Shown one piece after another: positions 53,157 through 62,927 of a DNA stretch of 64,000 nucleotides; the first letter of the stretch is position 1; each line of letters starts with the position of its first letter. The position numbers were made by a program, and so were the translations under genes. Source of the DNA: Vibrio tubiashii (lineage in GTDB: Bacteria > Pseudomonadota > Gammaproteobacteria > Enterobacterales > Vibrionaceae). Below the pieces are notes generated by a model that saw nothing but the letters and a program-made list of their open reading frames with translations, searched no databases and was not told the origin of the DNA. Location: NCBI RefSeq assembly GCF_028551255.1, contig NZ_CP117029.1:2170001-2234000 (forward strand). The letters are read 5' to 3'.

Positions 53157-54461
53157 TTACGCTGCTGGCTGCTGGTTCATTAGCTCGTTGAAGCTAACTT
53201 CTGTTTCAGAAACCTGAGCTTTAGCGATGATTGCATCAATAGCTTGCTCTTCTAGAGCAACGTTGCGCATGTTGTTCATCATCTGCTCGTTTTGCTCGTA
53301 GTAAGCAACAACTTCTGTTGGATCTTCGTATGCAGTAGCCATTTCTTCGATAAGTGCTTTCACTTTCTCATCGTCAGCTTTTAGCTCTTCAGACTTGATT
53401 ACTTCACCTAGTAGAAGACCTACTACTACGCGACGCTTAGCTTGCTCTTCGAATAGCTCACGTGGAAGCTGCTCAGCTGCTTCTGGGTTGCCACCGAAAC
53501 GTTGTGCAGCTTGCTGACGTAGAGTACCGATTTCTTGATCGATTAGTGCAGCAGGTACGTCGATTTCGTTTTCTTTAACTAGACCGTCAAGCGCTTGCTC
53601 TTTGATGCGGTTCTTAACAGCTTGCTTAAGCTCACGCTCCATGTTCTTACGAACTTCAGCTTTAAGAGCGTCAACGCCACCTTCAGCAACACCGAACTTA
53701 GAAACGAACTCGTCGTTTAGTTCTGGAAGCTCACGAGCTTCAACTTTGTTTACTTTAATAGCGAATTTCGCAGCTTTACCTTTTAGGTTCTCTGCGTGGT
53801 AATCTTCTGGGAAAGTTACGTCGATTTCGAATTCCATACCAGCAGTCTTACCTGCGATACCGTCTTCAAAACCAGGGATCATGCGACCTGCGCCCATTTC
53901 TAGAGGGAAGTTCTCAGCTTTACCGCCTTCGAACTCTTCGCCGTCGATTGAACCAACGAAATCGATAGTAGCGCGCTTGCCTTCTTCAGCAGCTTCTTCT
54001 ACTTCAACCCAACCAGCTTGTTGCTTACGTAGAGTTTCGATCATTTCTTCAACGTCAGCGTCTTGAACTTCAGTTGTTGGTTTTTCAACAGTGATGTTCT
54101 CTAGGCCTTTTAGTTCAACTTCTGGGTAAACTTCAAAAGTTGCGTTGAATACTAGGTCTTCGCCTTCTTTAGTCTCAACTGGAGCGAAAGTTGGTGCGCC
54201 TGCTGGGTTGATTTTCTCTTTAACGATCGCTTCGATGAAGTGACGTTGCATTACTTCACCCATTACGTCTTGACGTACTGCTTTGCCGTACATCTTCGCA
54301 ACCATTTTTAGAGGCACTTTGCCTTTACGGAAACCATCGAAACGACGGTTTTTTGCGATGTTGCGTAGTTCTGCAGTAACAGCATCTTCGATGTTTGCAG
54401 CAGGAACAGTAATGTTTAGACGGCGCTCTAGGCCCTCTAGCGTTTCAACAGTAACTTGCAT
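53157..54461 (-). CDS. tig: Trigger factor
   Basis: Ribosome-associated chaperone and peptidyl-prolyl isomerase, 434 aa. Ribosome-binding signature [13 protein letters not shown] (near 43), FKBP-like PPIase domain (about 150-245, with [25 protein letters not shown]), and a C-terminal helical cradle. Order tig-clpP-clpX-lon is conserved. A long leader region of about 500 bases lies upstream, shared with the divergent dctB. Confidence 0.98.
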   Translation of the reverse strand: MQVTVETLEGLERRLNITVPAANIEDAVTAELRNIAKNRRFDGFRKGKVPLKMVAKMYGKAVRQDVMGEVMQRHFIEAIVKEKINPAGAPTFAPVETKEGEDLVFNATFEVYPEVELKGLENITVEKPTTEVQDADVEEMIETLRKQQAGWVEVEEAAEEGKRATIDFVGSIDGEEFEGGKAENFPLEMGAGRMIPGFEDGIAGKTAGMEFEIDVTFPEDYHAENLKGKAAKFAIKVNKVEARELPELNDEFVSKFGVAEGGVDALKAEVRKNMERELKQAVKNRIKEQALDGLVKENEIDVPAALIDQEIGTLRQQAAQRFGGNPEAAEQLPRELFEEQAKRRVVVGLLLGEVIKSEELKADDEKVKALIEEMATAYEDPTEVVAYYEQNEQMMNNMRNVALEEQAIDAIIAKAQVSETEVSFNELMNQQPAA

Positions 54462-54972
54462 TATTCATTAACCTCAAAACTGGCTCAGATAACTGAGCGT
54501 ATGTGCCCTATTCAATAGGAAAAGGACCCATCCTTGTTTGTACTCTATGAGTACTCTTGTAAATCGAGTATCGATAACCGAGCAATTCAATTATCGGACT
54601 AATTAGCGATATCCTTTCGAGCTAGTTGTTTAGAATCTAGTCCGGTAAAGGTATCTCCGATTAGCCTCAGGATAAAAATTTAGACGCAGCATTCTACCGA
54701 GCAGATCGGTAGCTGTCGAGCCGATCCCCACGATCACTGCGGGATTACCCTAAAAACTCACTTAACTGCTAAAAAAAACATCAATAAAGCAGTCTTTGTT
54801 TCCAGAAATGGGGACATTAATGCCTTTTTCAAGAGAAACTAATGTTTTTTTTCATTTAAAGATCAAAACAAGATCTAAGTCCGGTTTTATCCCTCAGTTT
54901 GCCGCGCAGAGTACACACATTTGTAACAAAAACCTTTACGCTATGGATGTTTAAGGAAGTTTCACAGGAAAA
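54462..54972. other. Gene-free region between divergent tig and dctB
   Basis: 511 bases without a convincing gene. It holds a stem CTACCGA-GCAGA-TCGGTAG (54694-54712), several AT-rich tracts near 54770-54860 likely to contain the promoters, and no recognisable tRNA or known riboswitch. A CAAAACTGG-rich stretch adjoins the tig start. A long tig leader or a small RNA is possible but unsupported. Confidence 0.5.
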
Positions 54973-54975
54973 GTG

Positions 54976-56754
54976 ATGTTAACGTTCAGGCGCAGCAAGT
55001 TTTATCTGCTCATACTCTACCTGTTCACCGTTCTTGTCGGTTCGAGCTGGATATGGAATTCAAGCGAAAGCCGCCAATTTTCAATACACAAAGAGCAGCT
55101 TGAACGTTTTGCAGAATTTATTTCGAGTAAGCTCGATAAGTACGCGCATCTGCCTCAGCTGATTGCCAAAGATAAAGAGCTGATCGCAGCTCTGCAACAC
55201 CCACACAATAGCGCTCAAATAGAGCTTACCAATCGCTACCTTGAGCAAGTCAACGAAACCATTCAGTCGACAGACGCGTACTTGTTAGACGAGTTCGGTA
55301 ATACCATCGCTTCTAGCAACTGGAATCTTGAGCGTTCATTTCTCGGTCGTAACTACGCTTGGCGCCCCTATTTTTCCAATGCGATTCAAGGTAAGCCCAG
55401 CCAATATTTTGCCTTAGGCTCCAGTTCGAAGCAGAGAGGGTATTACTTTTCTTACCCGGTGACTTATGCGGCGGAGATCATTGGCGTTATCGTTATCAAA
55501 ATGGATCTCACCGCTATCGAAGCGAACTGGCAAAACAGAACCAACACCTTTGTCGCCACCGACAGCTACAACGTAATCTTCATGTCGAGCAATGATGATT
55601 GGCTATTTAAAAGTCTAACGACACTATCAGAGGCGCAGAGGCAAACCATTCTTAATAGTCGCCAATATTTGGACTCACCCATACGCTCTTTTGGCCTAGA
55701 TGGCCAGTTGGATCGACCTCATACCGAGCTTAGCAATCCGCTCGCTTCTGGCTTCGAGAACTCGTATTTAGTTTCATCTCGTCCACTCACCAAGCACGAT
55801 CTAACATTGCGCGTACTCACTCCAAAAGCGACTTTGCTCTGGTCAACACTGAGTTTCTCATTGGTTGTGACCCTGTTGTTTGTCATCGCTTATCTTTCAC
55901 TTCAGCTCACTTATCAACGTCACCTGAAGAAGCGCCAATTCGAGCAGTTGCAGTCAGAAGCAAAACAAAAATTAGAGTTCTTGGTGATGGAGAGGACGTC
56001 AGAGCTGCAAGCCGAAATCCATGAGCGCAGCAAAACTGAGTACGCCTTACGCCAAACCCAAGATGAACTGATTCAAGCGGCTAAACTCGCCGTACTCGGC
56101 CAGATGTCAGCCAGTATTAGCCATGAGCTAAACAATCCACTCGCGGCAATTCGTAGTTTTGCTGACAATGGACGACGCTTTTTAGAGAGAGATAAGTATG
56201 ACCGCGTTGATGATAACTTGTCGCGTATCTCAGCGTTGACTGACCGCATGGCTAAAATTAGCAATCAGCTACGTTCATTTGCACGTAAAAGTGACAGTAA
56301 CGAGGTCAGCCAGTTAGATGTTGTGCCGCTGATCATCGCCGCTAAAGAGTTACTGGCACCACAATTTAAATCTAAACAAGTTGCGCTTGATATTCAGCTT
56401 GAACAACCATTGCCTGAAGTGGAGCTGAACCCCATTCAGTTCGAGCAAGTGCTTATCAACCTAATGACCAATGCGATGCAAGCTGTCGAAGACCAAACAC
56501 AGCGTCAGGTCGCCATTTCTACCTCAGTAGGCGGCAAAGAGCTGTCTATATTTGTCGATGACAATGGTCCGGGAATTGACAGTAATAAGCAGCAGTCACT
56601 GTTCGAGCCTTTTTATACCACCAAGAAAAACGGATTGGGCCTTGGACTGTCGATTTCGCAGCAGATCACCCAAGCTATGGGTGGCACACTTCAGGTTTCG
56701 ACGTCCCCAATGGGCGGGGCGCGATTCGCTATCTCTCTGCCAATTAAAGAATAA
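54976..56754 (+). CDS. dctB: C4-dicarboxylate sensor histidine kinase DctB
   Basis: Inner-membrane kinase that senses C4-dicarboxylates outside and phosphorylates DctD. 592 aa from the ATG at 54976, with AGGAA five bases upstream (GTG just before it is less likely). Membrane segments near 10-28 and 292-314 flank a periplasmic PDC/Cache sensor. After a coiled coil come the HisKA domain with the phospho-acceptor His383 in SASISHELNNPLAAIRSF and the ATPase domain (LINLMTNAMQAV, VDDNGPGID, GLGLGLSIS). dctD starts 12 bases after the stop. Confidence 0.93.
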   Translation: MLTFRRSKFYLLILYLFTVLVGSSWIWNSSESRQFSIHKEQLERFAEFISSKLDKYAHLPQLIAKDKELIAALQHPHNSAQIELTNRYLEQVNETIQSTDAYLLDEFGNTIASSNWNLERSFLGRNYAWRPYFSNAIQGKPSQYFALGSSSKQRGYYFSYPVTYAAEIIGVIVIKMDLTAIEANWQNRTNTFVATDSYNVIFMSSNDDWLFKSLTTLSEAQRQTILNSRQYLDSPIRSFGLDGQLDRPHTELSNPLASGFENSYLVSSRPLTKHDLTLRVLTPKATLLWSTLSFSLVVTLLFVIAYLSLQLTYQRHLKKRQFEQLQSEAKQKLEFLVMERTSELQAEIHERSKTEYALRQTQDELIQAAKLAVLGQMSASISHELNNPLAAIRSFADNGRRFLERDKYDRVDDNLSRISALTDRMAKISNQLRSFARKSDSNEVSQLDVVPLIIAAKELLAPQFKSKQVALDIQLEQPLPEVELNPIQFEQVLINLMTNAMQAVEDQTQRQVAISTSVGGKELSIFVDDNGPGIDSNKQQSLFEPFYTTKKNGLGLGLSISQQITQAMGGTLQVSTSPMGGARFAISLPIKE

Positions 56755-56766
56755 CGAGGAATGCAG

Positions 56767-58113
56767 ATGTACGATGTAATCTTCATTGATGACGAAAGTG
56801 ATATTCGCCTTGCGATAGAGCAGAGTTTTGAACTAGAAGAAATTCCAGCGCGCTTTTTTGCAAGTGCCGAAGAAGCGCTGCTCGCGATTAAACAAGATGG
56901 TTTACCAAAAGTGGTGATCACGGATATCTGTTTACCCGGACTTTCCGGCGAAAATATTCTGTCTAGTATTTTGCACCAAGACCCTGATATTCCAGTGATC
57001 CTCATCACCGGGCATGGCGATATTTCTATGGCAGTAAACGCCCTAAGAAACGGAGCCTATGACTTTATCGAAAAACCGTTTCCAATCGATCGCCTGATTG
57101 ACACAACGCGCCGAGCATTGGAAAAGCGAGACTTAACGATTGAGAACCAAGAGCTCAAACGTAGTCTGAAAGCGAGTCAAACACTTGGCCCTAGAATTAT
57201 TGGTGATACGCCCTCTATTCAAGCGCTGCGCGATACCATAGTTCATATCTCTGACACCAATGCTGACATCCTGCTATTCGGAGAAACGGGAACCGGTAAA
57301 GAACTCTTCGCTCGTTCTATTCATGAGCAAAGCCCACGTAGAGATAACAACTTCGTCGCCATCAACTGTGGTGCGGTGCCTGAAAATCTAATTGAGAGCG
57401 AACTCTACGGTCACGAAAAAGGCGCCTTTACAGGGGCCGATGTTAAACGCGTAGGTAAATTTGAGCATGCTCAAGGTGGAACACTGTTCTTAGACGAAAT
57501 CGAGTCTATGCCTCTGCAAGCGCAAATTCGTTTGTTACGCGTATTACAAGAGCGCGTTATAGAGCGAGTTGGCTCCAATGAGCTTATCCCGATTGATATT
57601 CGCGTCATCGCCGCCACCAAAGTCGATTTAAAACAAGCTGCCGAACAAGGGACATTTCGTGAAGATCTCTACTATCGACTCAATGTTGTCACTCTAGATT
57701 TACCTCCCTTGCGACAACGTAAAGAGGATATCCCTACTCTATTTCACCACTTCTTACTGGTTGCTGCTTCGCGTTATGGTAAGTCAGCGCCAGCAATTGA
57801 ATCACAGCAAATTCATCAACTCATGAGCCATGACTGGCCGGGAAATGTCCGTGAACTAAGGAACGCAGCTGAACGATTTGTCCTACTTGGCAGGCTATCT
57901 CAGTTTGGTTCTGATGGCGCTGAGAATAGCAACCGTGAGTTAGGCTTAGCCCAACAAGTTGCCGAATTTGAGAAAAGCTTGATTGAACAAGCGCTCAACC
58001 AGAATGAGGGCAGCATTAAGAAGACGATGGATCATTTGCAACTTGCTCGGAAAACCCTGTACGACAAAATGCAAAAATATGGCTTAGATAAGAGTAACTA
58101 TAAAGGTGAATAA
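56767..58113 (+). CDS. dctD: C4-dicarboxylate response regulator DctD (NtrC family)
   Basis: Sigma54-dependent activator. Receiver domain (1-115) with the Asp acceptor in VVITDICLPG, AAA+ domain with Walker A GETGTGKELFAR and the sigma54-contact loop GAFTGAD near residue 220, and a C-terminal Fis-type HTH with MDHLQLARKTLYDKM. The ATG at 56767 has GAGG seven bases upstream; the ATG at 56761 is too close to it. The likely target is the dctPQM promoter, which carries a sigma54 box. It converges on dctM across a shared terminator. Confidence 0.93.
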   Translation: MYDVIFIDDESDIRLAIEQSFELEEIPARFFASAEEALLAIKQDGLPKVVITDICLPGLSGENILSSILHQDPDIPVILITGHGDISMAVNALRNGAYDFIEKPFPIDRLIDTTRRALEKRDLTIENQELKRSLKASQTLGPRIIGDTPSIQALRDTIVHISDTNADILLFGETGTGKELFARSIHEQSPRRDNNFVAINCGAVPENLIESELYGHEKGAFTGADVKRVGKFEHAQGGTLFLDEIESMPLQAQIRLLRVLQERVIERVGSNELIPIDIRVIAATKVDLKQAAEQGTFREDLYYRLNVVTLDLPPLRQRKEDIPTLFHHFLLVAASRYGKSAPAIESQQIHQLMSHDWPGNVRELRNAAERFVLLGRLSQFGSDGAENSNRELGLAQQVAEFEKSLIEQALNQNEGSIKKTMDHLQLARKTLYDKMQKYGLDKSNYKGE

Positions 58114-58225
58114 ACTATTCACTTCTAGTTCATCTCTAGCCGCTTATATTGGTCACATCAAACGGAAGTGATGAATGGAGTTGTTTATTAACTCAACTGT
58201 CCATAAATAGAAATGTCCTAAAAAC

Positions 58226-58262
58226 AAAAGCCCCAGATAACTGCCTATCTGGGGCTTTTTAT
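58226..58262. terminator. Bidirectional terminator between dctD and dctM
   Basis: AAAAGCCCCAGATA/TATCTGGGGCTTTT, 14-bp stem with 6-base loop; T runs on both strands. Confidence 0.94.
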
Positions 58263-58280
58263 GTTCACTACTTTATTCGG

Positions 58281-59642
58281 TTACTTGGTTATTATCTCTG
58301 GTCCCATCAGCGTAGTCGGCAGCCAGGTCGAAACCCAAGGTACGTATGTCACGATAATGAGGAAGAGGAACATCACCGCGACCCAAGGCAGTGCTGCTTT
58401 CACTACTTGCATCATCGACATCTTGGCTACACCAGCGGTCACAAACAGGTTGAGTCCGACCGGTGGAGTTATCATACCTATCTCCATGTTCACCACCATC
58501 ATGATACCTAAGTGGATTGGGTCGATACCGAGCGCGATAGCGATCGGGAATACTAACGGTGCAACGATAATCAGCAGACCCGATGGCTCCATGAACTGAC
58601 CACCAATCAACAGTAGAACGTTAACCACAATCAAGAAAGTAATCGGGCCAAGACCTGCCGACAACATAGACTCGGTGATCATTTGCGGAATGCGCTCTTC
58701 CGTAAGTACATGCTTTAGAATCAGAGCGTTAGCAATGATAAACAGCAGCATGATGGTCAGCTTACCTGCTTCATACAAGGTATGCTTTGTGTCTTTATGG
58801 ACAAACGATTGGAAGATTTTCACTAATGCAGGTTTAGTGTTTTTCTTATCGGCAAACGGCCCCATATCTTTGTAGATAAAGTTGGCGATAAGGAAAGAGT
58901 ACACTGCTGCGACTGCTGCCGCTTCCGTTGGGGTAAAGATACCGCCATAGATACCACCGAGGATGATAACCACCAGCAATAGACCCCAGCTCGCATCTTT
59001 TGCTGCGGCAAACATCTCTCCCCAACCAACGAATGGCTGCTTAGGTAGATTCTTCACTCGCGCTGCAATGTAAATGGCAATCATCAACATCACACCTGCA
59101 AGAAGACCAGGAATCACACCACCAAGGAACATACGCCCTACAGACACATCCGTCGCCGCTGCGTAGACAACCATTACGATTGAAGGCGGGATCAAGATAC
59201 CCAATGTACCAGCGTTACAGATAACCCCAGCCGCAAAATCCTTTGAGTAGCCGTTTTTGATCATACCAGCGATAACGATACTACCAATTGCTACTACCGT
59301 TGCAGGTGATGAACCAGACAGCGCGGCGAACATCATACACGCCACAACCGAAGCCATGGCTAGGCCACCGCGGAACCAGCCCACCATCGCGATAGCGAAA
59401 CGAATAATACGTTTTGCTACCCCGCCAGTAGACATAAAGCTTGAAGCGAGAATGAAGAATGGGATTGCCAGTAAGGTGTAATGCCCAGCAAAAGCATTAA
59501 ATAGGGTTTGTGCCACGGAAGCTAACGACGCATCTGAATGCATCATTAAAAAGACAATACTTGATAAACCCAGTGAAATTGCGATTGGCACGCCAACAAG
59601 CATAAAACCAATCACCATGACGAATAAGAATAAGATTTCCAT
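58281..59642 (-). CDS. dctM: TRAP transporter large permease DctM
   Basis: Twelve-helix membrane subunit of the C4-dicarboxylate TRAP transporter driven by a sodium or proton gradient; 453 aa. Family motifs include LAIPFFILASSFMSTGGVA, SGSSPATVVAIGSI, GYSKDFAAGVICNAGTLGIL and ITPPVGLNLFV. A cytoplasmic loop with a charged stretch (YKDMGPFADKKNTKPALVKI, about 240-262) is longer than in some DctM proteins. It follows dctQ by three bases. Confidence 0.94.
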   Translation of the reverse strand: MEILFLFVMVIGFMLVGVPIAISLGLSSIVFLMMHSDASLASVAQTLFNAFAGHYTLLAIPFFILASSFMSTGGVAKRIIRFAIAMVGWFRGGLAMASVVACMMFAALSGSSPATVVAIGSIVIAGMIKNGYSKDFAAGVICNAGTLGILIPPSIVMVVYAAATDVSVGRMFLGGVIPGLLAGVMLMIAIYIAARVKNLPKQPFVGWGEMFAAAKDASWGLLLVVIILGGIYGGIFTPTEAAAVAAVYSFLIANFIYKDMGPFADKKNTKPALVKIFQSFVHKDTKHTLYEAGKLTIMLLFIIANALILKHVLTEERIPQMITESMLSAGLGPITFLIVVNVLLLIGGQFMEPSGLLIIVAPLVFPIAIALGIDPIHLGIMMVVNMEIGMITPPVGLNLFVTAGVAKMSMMQVVKAALPWVAVMFLFLIIVTYVPWVSTWLPTTLMGPEIITK

Positions 59643-59645
59643 GGT

Positions 59646-60317
59646 TTAGCTTTCCTTGTTCTGATTATTGTTGTTCTTCGGCTCCATCGCTTCACCAGCA
59701 TCCTTGAGCTCTTCTTTTAGCGCTTCTAACTCTTCTTCCGCTTCATGACCAGCAATTAAGCGGTCCAATTTACCTGAGATGATTTGCAGCGTAATTTGAG
59801 CAAAACGGAACGTGAGTAGCGCCATACCAATCGGCAGCGCCATATAAGGAATAAAACGAGGCATTTTTTCGTAGCGCTCGCCTTCATTAAGCCAATCAGC
59901 AAGGAATTGCAGCATTTCTGGCATTGGAATATCGTCTGTTTCGTACCAAGCACGCTCGGTTGCAAACGGATACCAGTAGTTCCAAGAACCAATCAACAGC
60001 AGAATAGAGAAAGCCAAACAACATGCCGCAGCAATCAAGGCATAGATTTTACGAAGTTGCTCCGGAGCAAGGTTAATCACCACATCAACACCGATGTGAA
60101 AATGCTTTTTAACGCCGTACGAAGCGCCGACAAGAACCATCCAAGCAAACATGAACACGGTAAGTTCCAGTGCCCATAAAATGTTGTCGTTAAAGACATA
60201 TCTAAATACAACGTTGGCGAACGTGAGCAAGGTCATTGCTCCCAAAAAGAACGCAATCAATGTCTCTTCAATTGCGTCTGTCACCTTCCCAATTCTGGCA
60301 AAAATTGACTGTTCCAT
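59646..60317 (-). CDS. dctQ: TRAP transporter small permease DctQ
   Basis: Four-helix membrane subunit that pairs with DctM, 223 aa. Hydrophobic segments near 18-40, 50-70, 88-112 and 155-178; the conserved ELTVFMFAWMVLVGASYGVK is present. A long acidic C-terminal tail (HEAEEELEALKEELKDAGEA) is unusual for the short DctQ proteins. Separated from dctP by 78 bases that hold a stem-loop. Confidence 0.92.
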   Translation of the reverse strand: MEQSIFARIGKVTDAIEETLIAFFLGAMTLLTFANVVFRYVFNDNILWALELTVFMFAWMVLVGASYGVKKHFHIGVDVVINLAPEQLRKIYALIAAACCLAFSILLLIGSWNYWYPFATERAWYETDDIPMPEMLQFLADWLNEGERYEKMPRFIPYMALPIGMALLTFRFAQITLQIISGKLDRLIAGHEAEEELEALKEELKDAGEAMEPKNNNNQNKES

Positions 60318-60348
60318 AAGTTACTTCACTATATCGCAGGTAAAGAAA

Positions 60349-60372
60349 GGCCCTCCTCCCGACAAGAGGGCC
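60349..60372 (-). terminator. Intercistronic stem-loop between dctP and dctQ
   Basis: GGCCCTC (60349-60355) and GAGGGCC (60366-60372) pair exactly; on the minus strand TTTCTTT follows. A partial terminator here would give more binding protein than permease. Confidence 0.7.
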
Positions 60373-60395
60373 AATGTTTTTCTAGGTTTTAGTTA

Positions 60396-61391
60396 TTATT
60401 TGTTTGAAGCTAGAGCCGCTTCAATGAGGTCAGAGCCAATGTCTTTTTCAAACTTCTTCCAAACTGGTTGAAGCGCAGTGACCCACTGCTGACGTTGCTC
60501 TGGTGTTAGCGTACGAACTTCACCACCAGCTTCGATGATGTTGTTTTTGTTCGCTAGGTTAACTCGTGAAGACTCAGAGTTACGCGTTTCAGTTACTTCT
60601 TGGATGATCTTGTTTAGCTGCTTACGCTGGTCATCCGGTAGACCTTTCCAGAAGTCTTTAGACGTCACGACTAGGTAATCGAGAATACCGTGGTTCGTTT
60701 CAGTAATACCGTCTTGAACCTCGAAGAACTTCTTACCGTAGATGTTTGACCAAGTGTTCTCTTGACCGTCGATAACTTTAGTCTGAAGTCCACCATACAC
60801 TTCTTTAAACGACATTTTCTGCGGGTTAGCACCTAGTTGCTCAAACTGAGCGACTAGTACGTCAGAGGCTTGAACACGGAACTTAAGACCTTTTGCATCT
60901 TCAGGAGAGATAAGCGGCTTGTTCGCTGACATCTGCTTCATACCATTGTGCCAAAACGCTAGACCTTGTAGACCACGGCGGCGCATTGCGTTTTTCAGCT
61001 TTTCACCAGCCTGAGAGTTTTGGAAACGGTCAACCGCTTCTACGTCTTCAAATAGGAATGGCAGGTCGAAAATACGGTACTTTTTAGTGAACTTTTCAAA
61101 CTTTGATAGAGAAGGGGCAGCAAGTTGCACGTCACCGTTAAGCAGTGCTTCAAGAACCTTGTTATCATCATAAAGAGTCGAGTTAGGGAAAACCTGCATA
61201 CACACTTTTCCGTTCATCTCTTCATTAACACGTTTTTCCAGTAATGAAGCCGCGATACCTTTCGGGTGTTTATCTGTATTCGTTACGTGACTGAACTTAA
61301 TCACTGTCTCGCCCGGATCACAGTTCGCCGCAGCGTTAAAACTGGTCACAGCAAGAATCGATGCAGATAGTAGGGTCAATGGCTTAAACAT
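60396..61391 (-). CDS. dctP: TRAP transporter C4-dicarboxylate binding protein DctP
   Basis: Periplasmic receptor for malate, succinate or fumarate, 331 aa. Signal peptide MFKPLTLLSASILAVTSFNAAA, then KFSHVTNTDKHPKG. The invariant carboxylate-binding Arg is in GLKFRVQASDV (near 168), and the GGLQTKVIDGQENTWSNI segment is typical. AAGGAG precedes the ATG. It is the first gene of dctPQM, under a sigma54 box. A short stem (CAACTCC/GGGGTTG) close to the predicted mRNA 5' end may stabilise the transcript. Confidence 0.94.
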   Translation of the reverse strand: MFKPLTLLSASILAVTSFNAAANCDPGETVIKFSHVTNTDKHPKGIAASLLEKRVNEEMNGKVCMQVFPNSTLYDDNKVLEALLNGDVQLAAPSLSKFEKFTKKYRIFDLPFLFEDVEAVDRFQNSQAGEKLKNAMRRRGLQGLAFWHNGMKQMSANKPLISPEDAKGLKFRVQASDVLVAQFEQLGANPQKMSFKEVYGGLQTKVIDGQENTWSNIYGKKFFEVQDGITETNHGILDYLVVTSKDFWKGLPDDQRKQLNKIIQEVTETRNSESSRVNLANKNNIIEAGGEVRTLTPEQRQQWVTALQPVWKKFEKDIGSDLIEAALASNK

Positions 61392-61448
61392 TATTATTCT
61401 CCTTGTTAAATGAACAACCCCATCACTGGGAGTTGATACTTAATAAGG

Positions 61449-61463
61449 GCAATAACCGCGCCA
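61449..61463 (-). promoter_or_regulatory. Sigma54 promoter of dctPQM
   Basis: On the minus strand TGGCGCGGTTATTGC fits TGGCACG-N4-TTGC with GG and GC ten bases apart. The transcription start should be near 61438, 47 bases from dctP. DctD is the expected activator. Confidence 0.82.
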
Positions 61464-61556
61464 AACTGAATCAATTAGTGTTATTTATTACTTTTCAAAT
61501 AGTTAAGATTATTGATAAATCGATGACGTTATCGAGTTCACATTAAGATTTTTAAA

Positions 61557-61576
61557 ATGGGGGGAATTCCACCCAT
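61557..61576. promoter_or_regulatory. 20-bp palindrome, candidate DctD binding site
   Basis: ATGGGGGG-AATT-CCACCCAT is palindromic except for one position. It lies about 95 bases upstream of the sigma54 -24 box, the usual range for NtrC-family enhancer sites. Only one copy is seen; activators often use two. Confidence 0.5.
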
Positions 61577-61636
61577 CACAAATTTCAATACGGGTGAATT
61601 TACACATATTTAACAAGCATGCAAAAATAGAAAAAC

Positions 61637-61664
61637 AAATGGCAGCTATCATAGCTGCCATTTT
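61637..61664. terminator. Terminator of the sugar ABC operon
   Basis: AAATGGCAGCTAT/ATAGCTGCCATTT, 13-bp stem with a one-base centre; on the minus strand followed by GTTTTTC. The 61392-61806 gap otherwise holds only the dctP control region and AT-rich sequence. Confidence 0.82.
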
Positions 61665-61806
61665 CGTTACTAGAGATGAGATGAGCAGTAAGGAGACATG
61701 ACTGCCCACTTCGACTCACTCTGCATGAAACTAACTTCATGCCATGCTTCTAAGCTTAGTCGACTTCACCCAAAGTTACTAATAAACATATCAATTAAAT
61801 CACCCA

Positions 61807-62922
61807 TTAGTGAAATTCGATACGTTGCTCGGTCGCCGCATCAAAGAATACCGCCTTAGATAGATCAAAGTGCAAAGGCGCAACCTGACCCGCTGTGACA
61901 TCGAACTCTGGAGAAAGACGACATGCTACTTCCTGCTCGTTCACTTTAATCATCGCGATAGTATCTGGCCCGGTTGGTTCAAGCACCTCTAAGGTTAAAT
62001 CTAACTGAGTCGTCGCATCAGATTCTTGGTTTTCACTATCAGTAATATGCTCAGGGCGAAGACCAATCACCACTTCTTTGCCATCTTGCTCTCGCATTGA
62101 AGCAGGTAAATTAATATGGTGTTCTTGCCCATTACTACCTTTAACCTTAATGACTGGCTTATCTTCACCATCGAGATCCACCATAGTCTTAATAAAGTTC
62201 ATCGAAGGTGAACCCATAAAGCCAGCCACAAACATGTTGTTTGGCTTATTGTAGATTTCTTGCGGTGTGCCTAACTGTTGCAGTTCACCATCTTTCATTA
62301 CCGCGATTCTGTCCGCCAGAGTCATCGCTTCAATCTGATCGTGAGTCACGTAGACAATGGTGGTGTTGAGCTGCTGGTGTAGACGTTTGATTTGATGACG
62401 CATTTCAACACGCAGTTTCGCATCAAGGTTGGATAATGGCTCATCAAACAAGTAGAGCTTAGGTCGACGAGCTAAAGCGCGCCCCATAGCCACACGTTGA
62501 CGCTGACCACCGGATAGCTGCGAAGGTTTTCTATCTAGCAGGTGATCAATTTGCAGCATTGCCGCAACACGCTCGACTTCTGCATCAATCTCCTGCTTCG
62601 GCATTTTACGTATCTTAAGGCCAAACTCGATATTGCCACGCACCGTCATATTGGGATAAAGCGCATAAGACTGGAATACCATGGCGATATCGCGATCTTT
62701 CGGCTCAACCTCAGACACGTCATTGCCATCAATCACAATCTCACCTGAGCTGATGTTCTCTAGCCCTGCAATGGTATTCATCAAAGTCGATTTTCCGCAG
62801 CCAGACGGCCCAACTAAGATCAGGAACTCACCAGAGTCGATATTGATGTCGATACCTTTCAGCGTCTCTTGGTCCGCCTTTGGATAGGTTTTACGGATTT
62901 GTTTAAGTTCTAGTGTTGCCAT
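61807..62922 (-). CDS. Sugar-type (CUT1) ABC transporter ATP-binding protein
   Basis: MalK/UgpC-type ATPase of 371 aa: Walker [13 protein letters not shown] (near 39), Q-loop [13 protein letters not shown], signature [17 protein letters not shown], Walker [17 protein letters not shown], switch His in VTHDQ, and a C-terminal TOBE/OB regulatory domain (about 240-371). The partner genes are CUT1 permeases directly upstream, so this is a di- or oligosaccharide or polyol importer. No substrate can be read from the ATPase. The binding protein must be encoded beyond the window. Confidence 0.93.
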   Translation of the reverse strand: MATLELKQIRKTYPKADQETLKGIDINIDSGEFLILVGPSGCGKSTLMNTIAGLENISSGEIVIDGNDVSEVEPKDRDIAMVFQSYALYPNMTVRGNIEFGLKIRKMPKQEIDAEVERVAAMLQIDHLLDRKPSQLSGGQRQRVAMGRALARRPKLYLFDEPLSNLDAKLRVEMRHQIKRLHQQLNTTIVYVTHDQIEAMTLADRIAVMKDGELQQLGTPQEIYNKPNNMFVAGFMGSPSMNFIKTMVDLDGEDKPVIKVKGSNGQEHHINLPASMREQDGKEVVIGLRPEHITDSENQESDATTQLDLTLEVLEPTGPDTIAMIKVNEQEVACRLSPEFDVTAGQVAPLHFDLSKAVFFDAATEQRIEFH

Positions 62923-62927
62923 AATAA

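Noticed and set aside
54462..54972. tRNA genes or a riboswitch between tig and dctB
   Set aside because: The stem at 54694-54712 looked cloverleaf-like at first, but no acceptor stem, T-loop or anticodon arm could be assembled.
58149..58599. Two plus-strand frames overlapping dctM
   Set aside because: They cross the dctD/dctM terminator and run antisense to a well-supported membrane protein gene.
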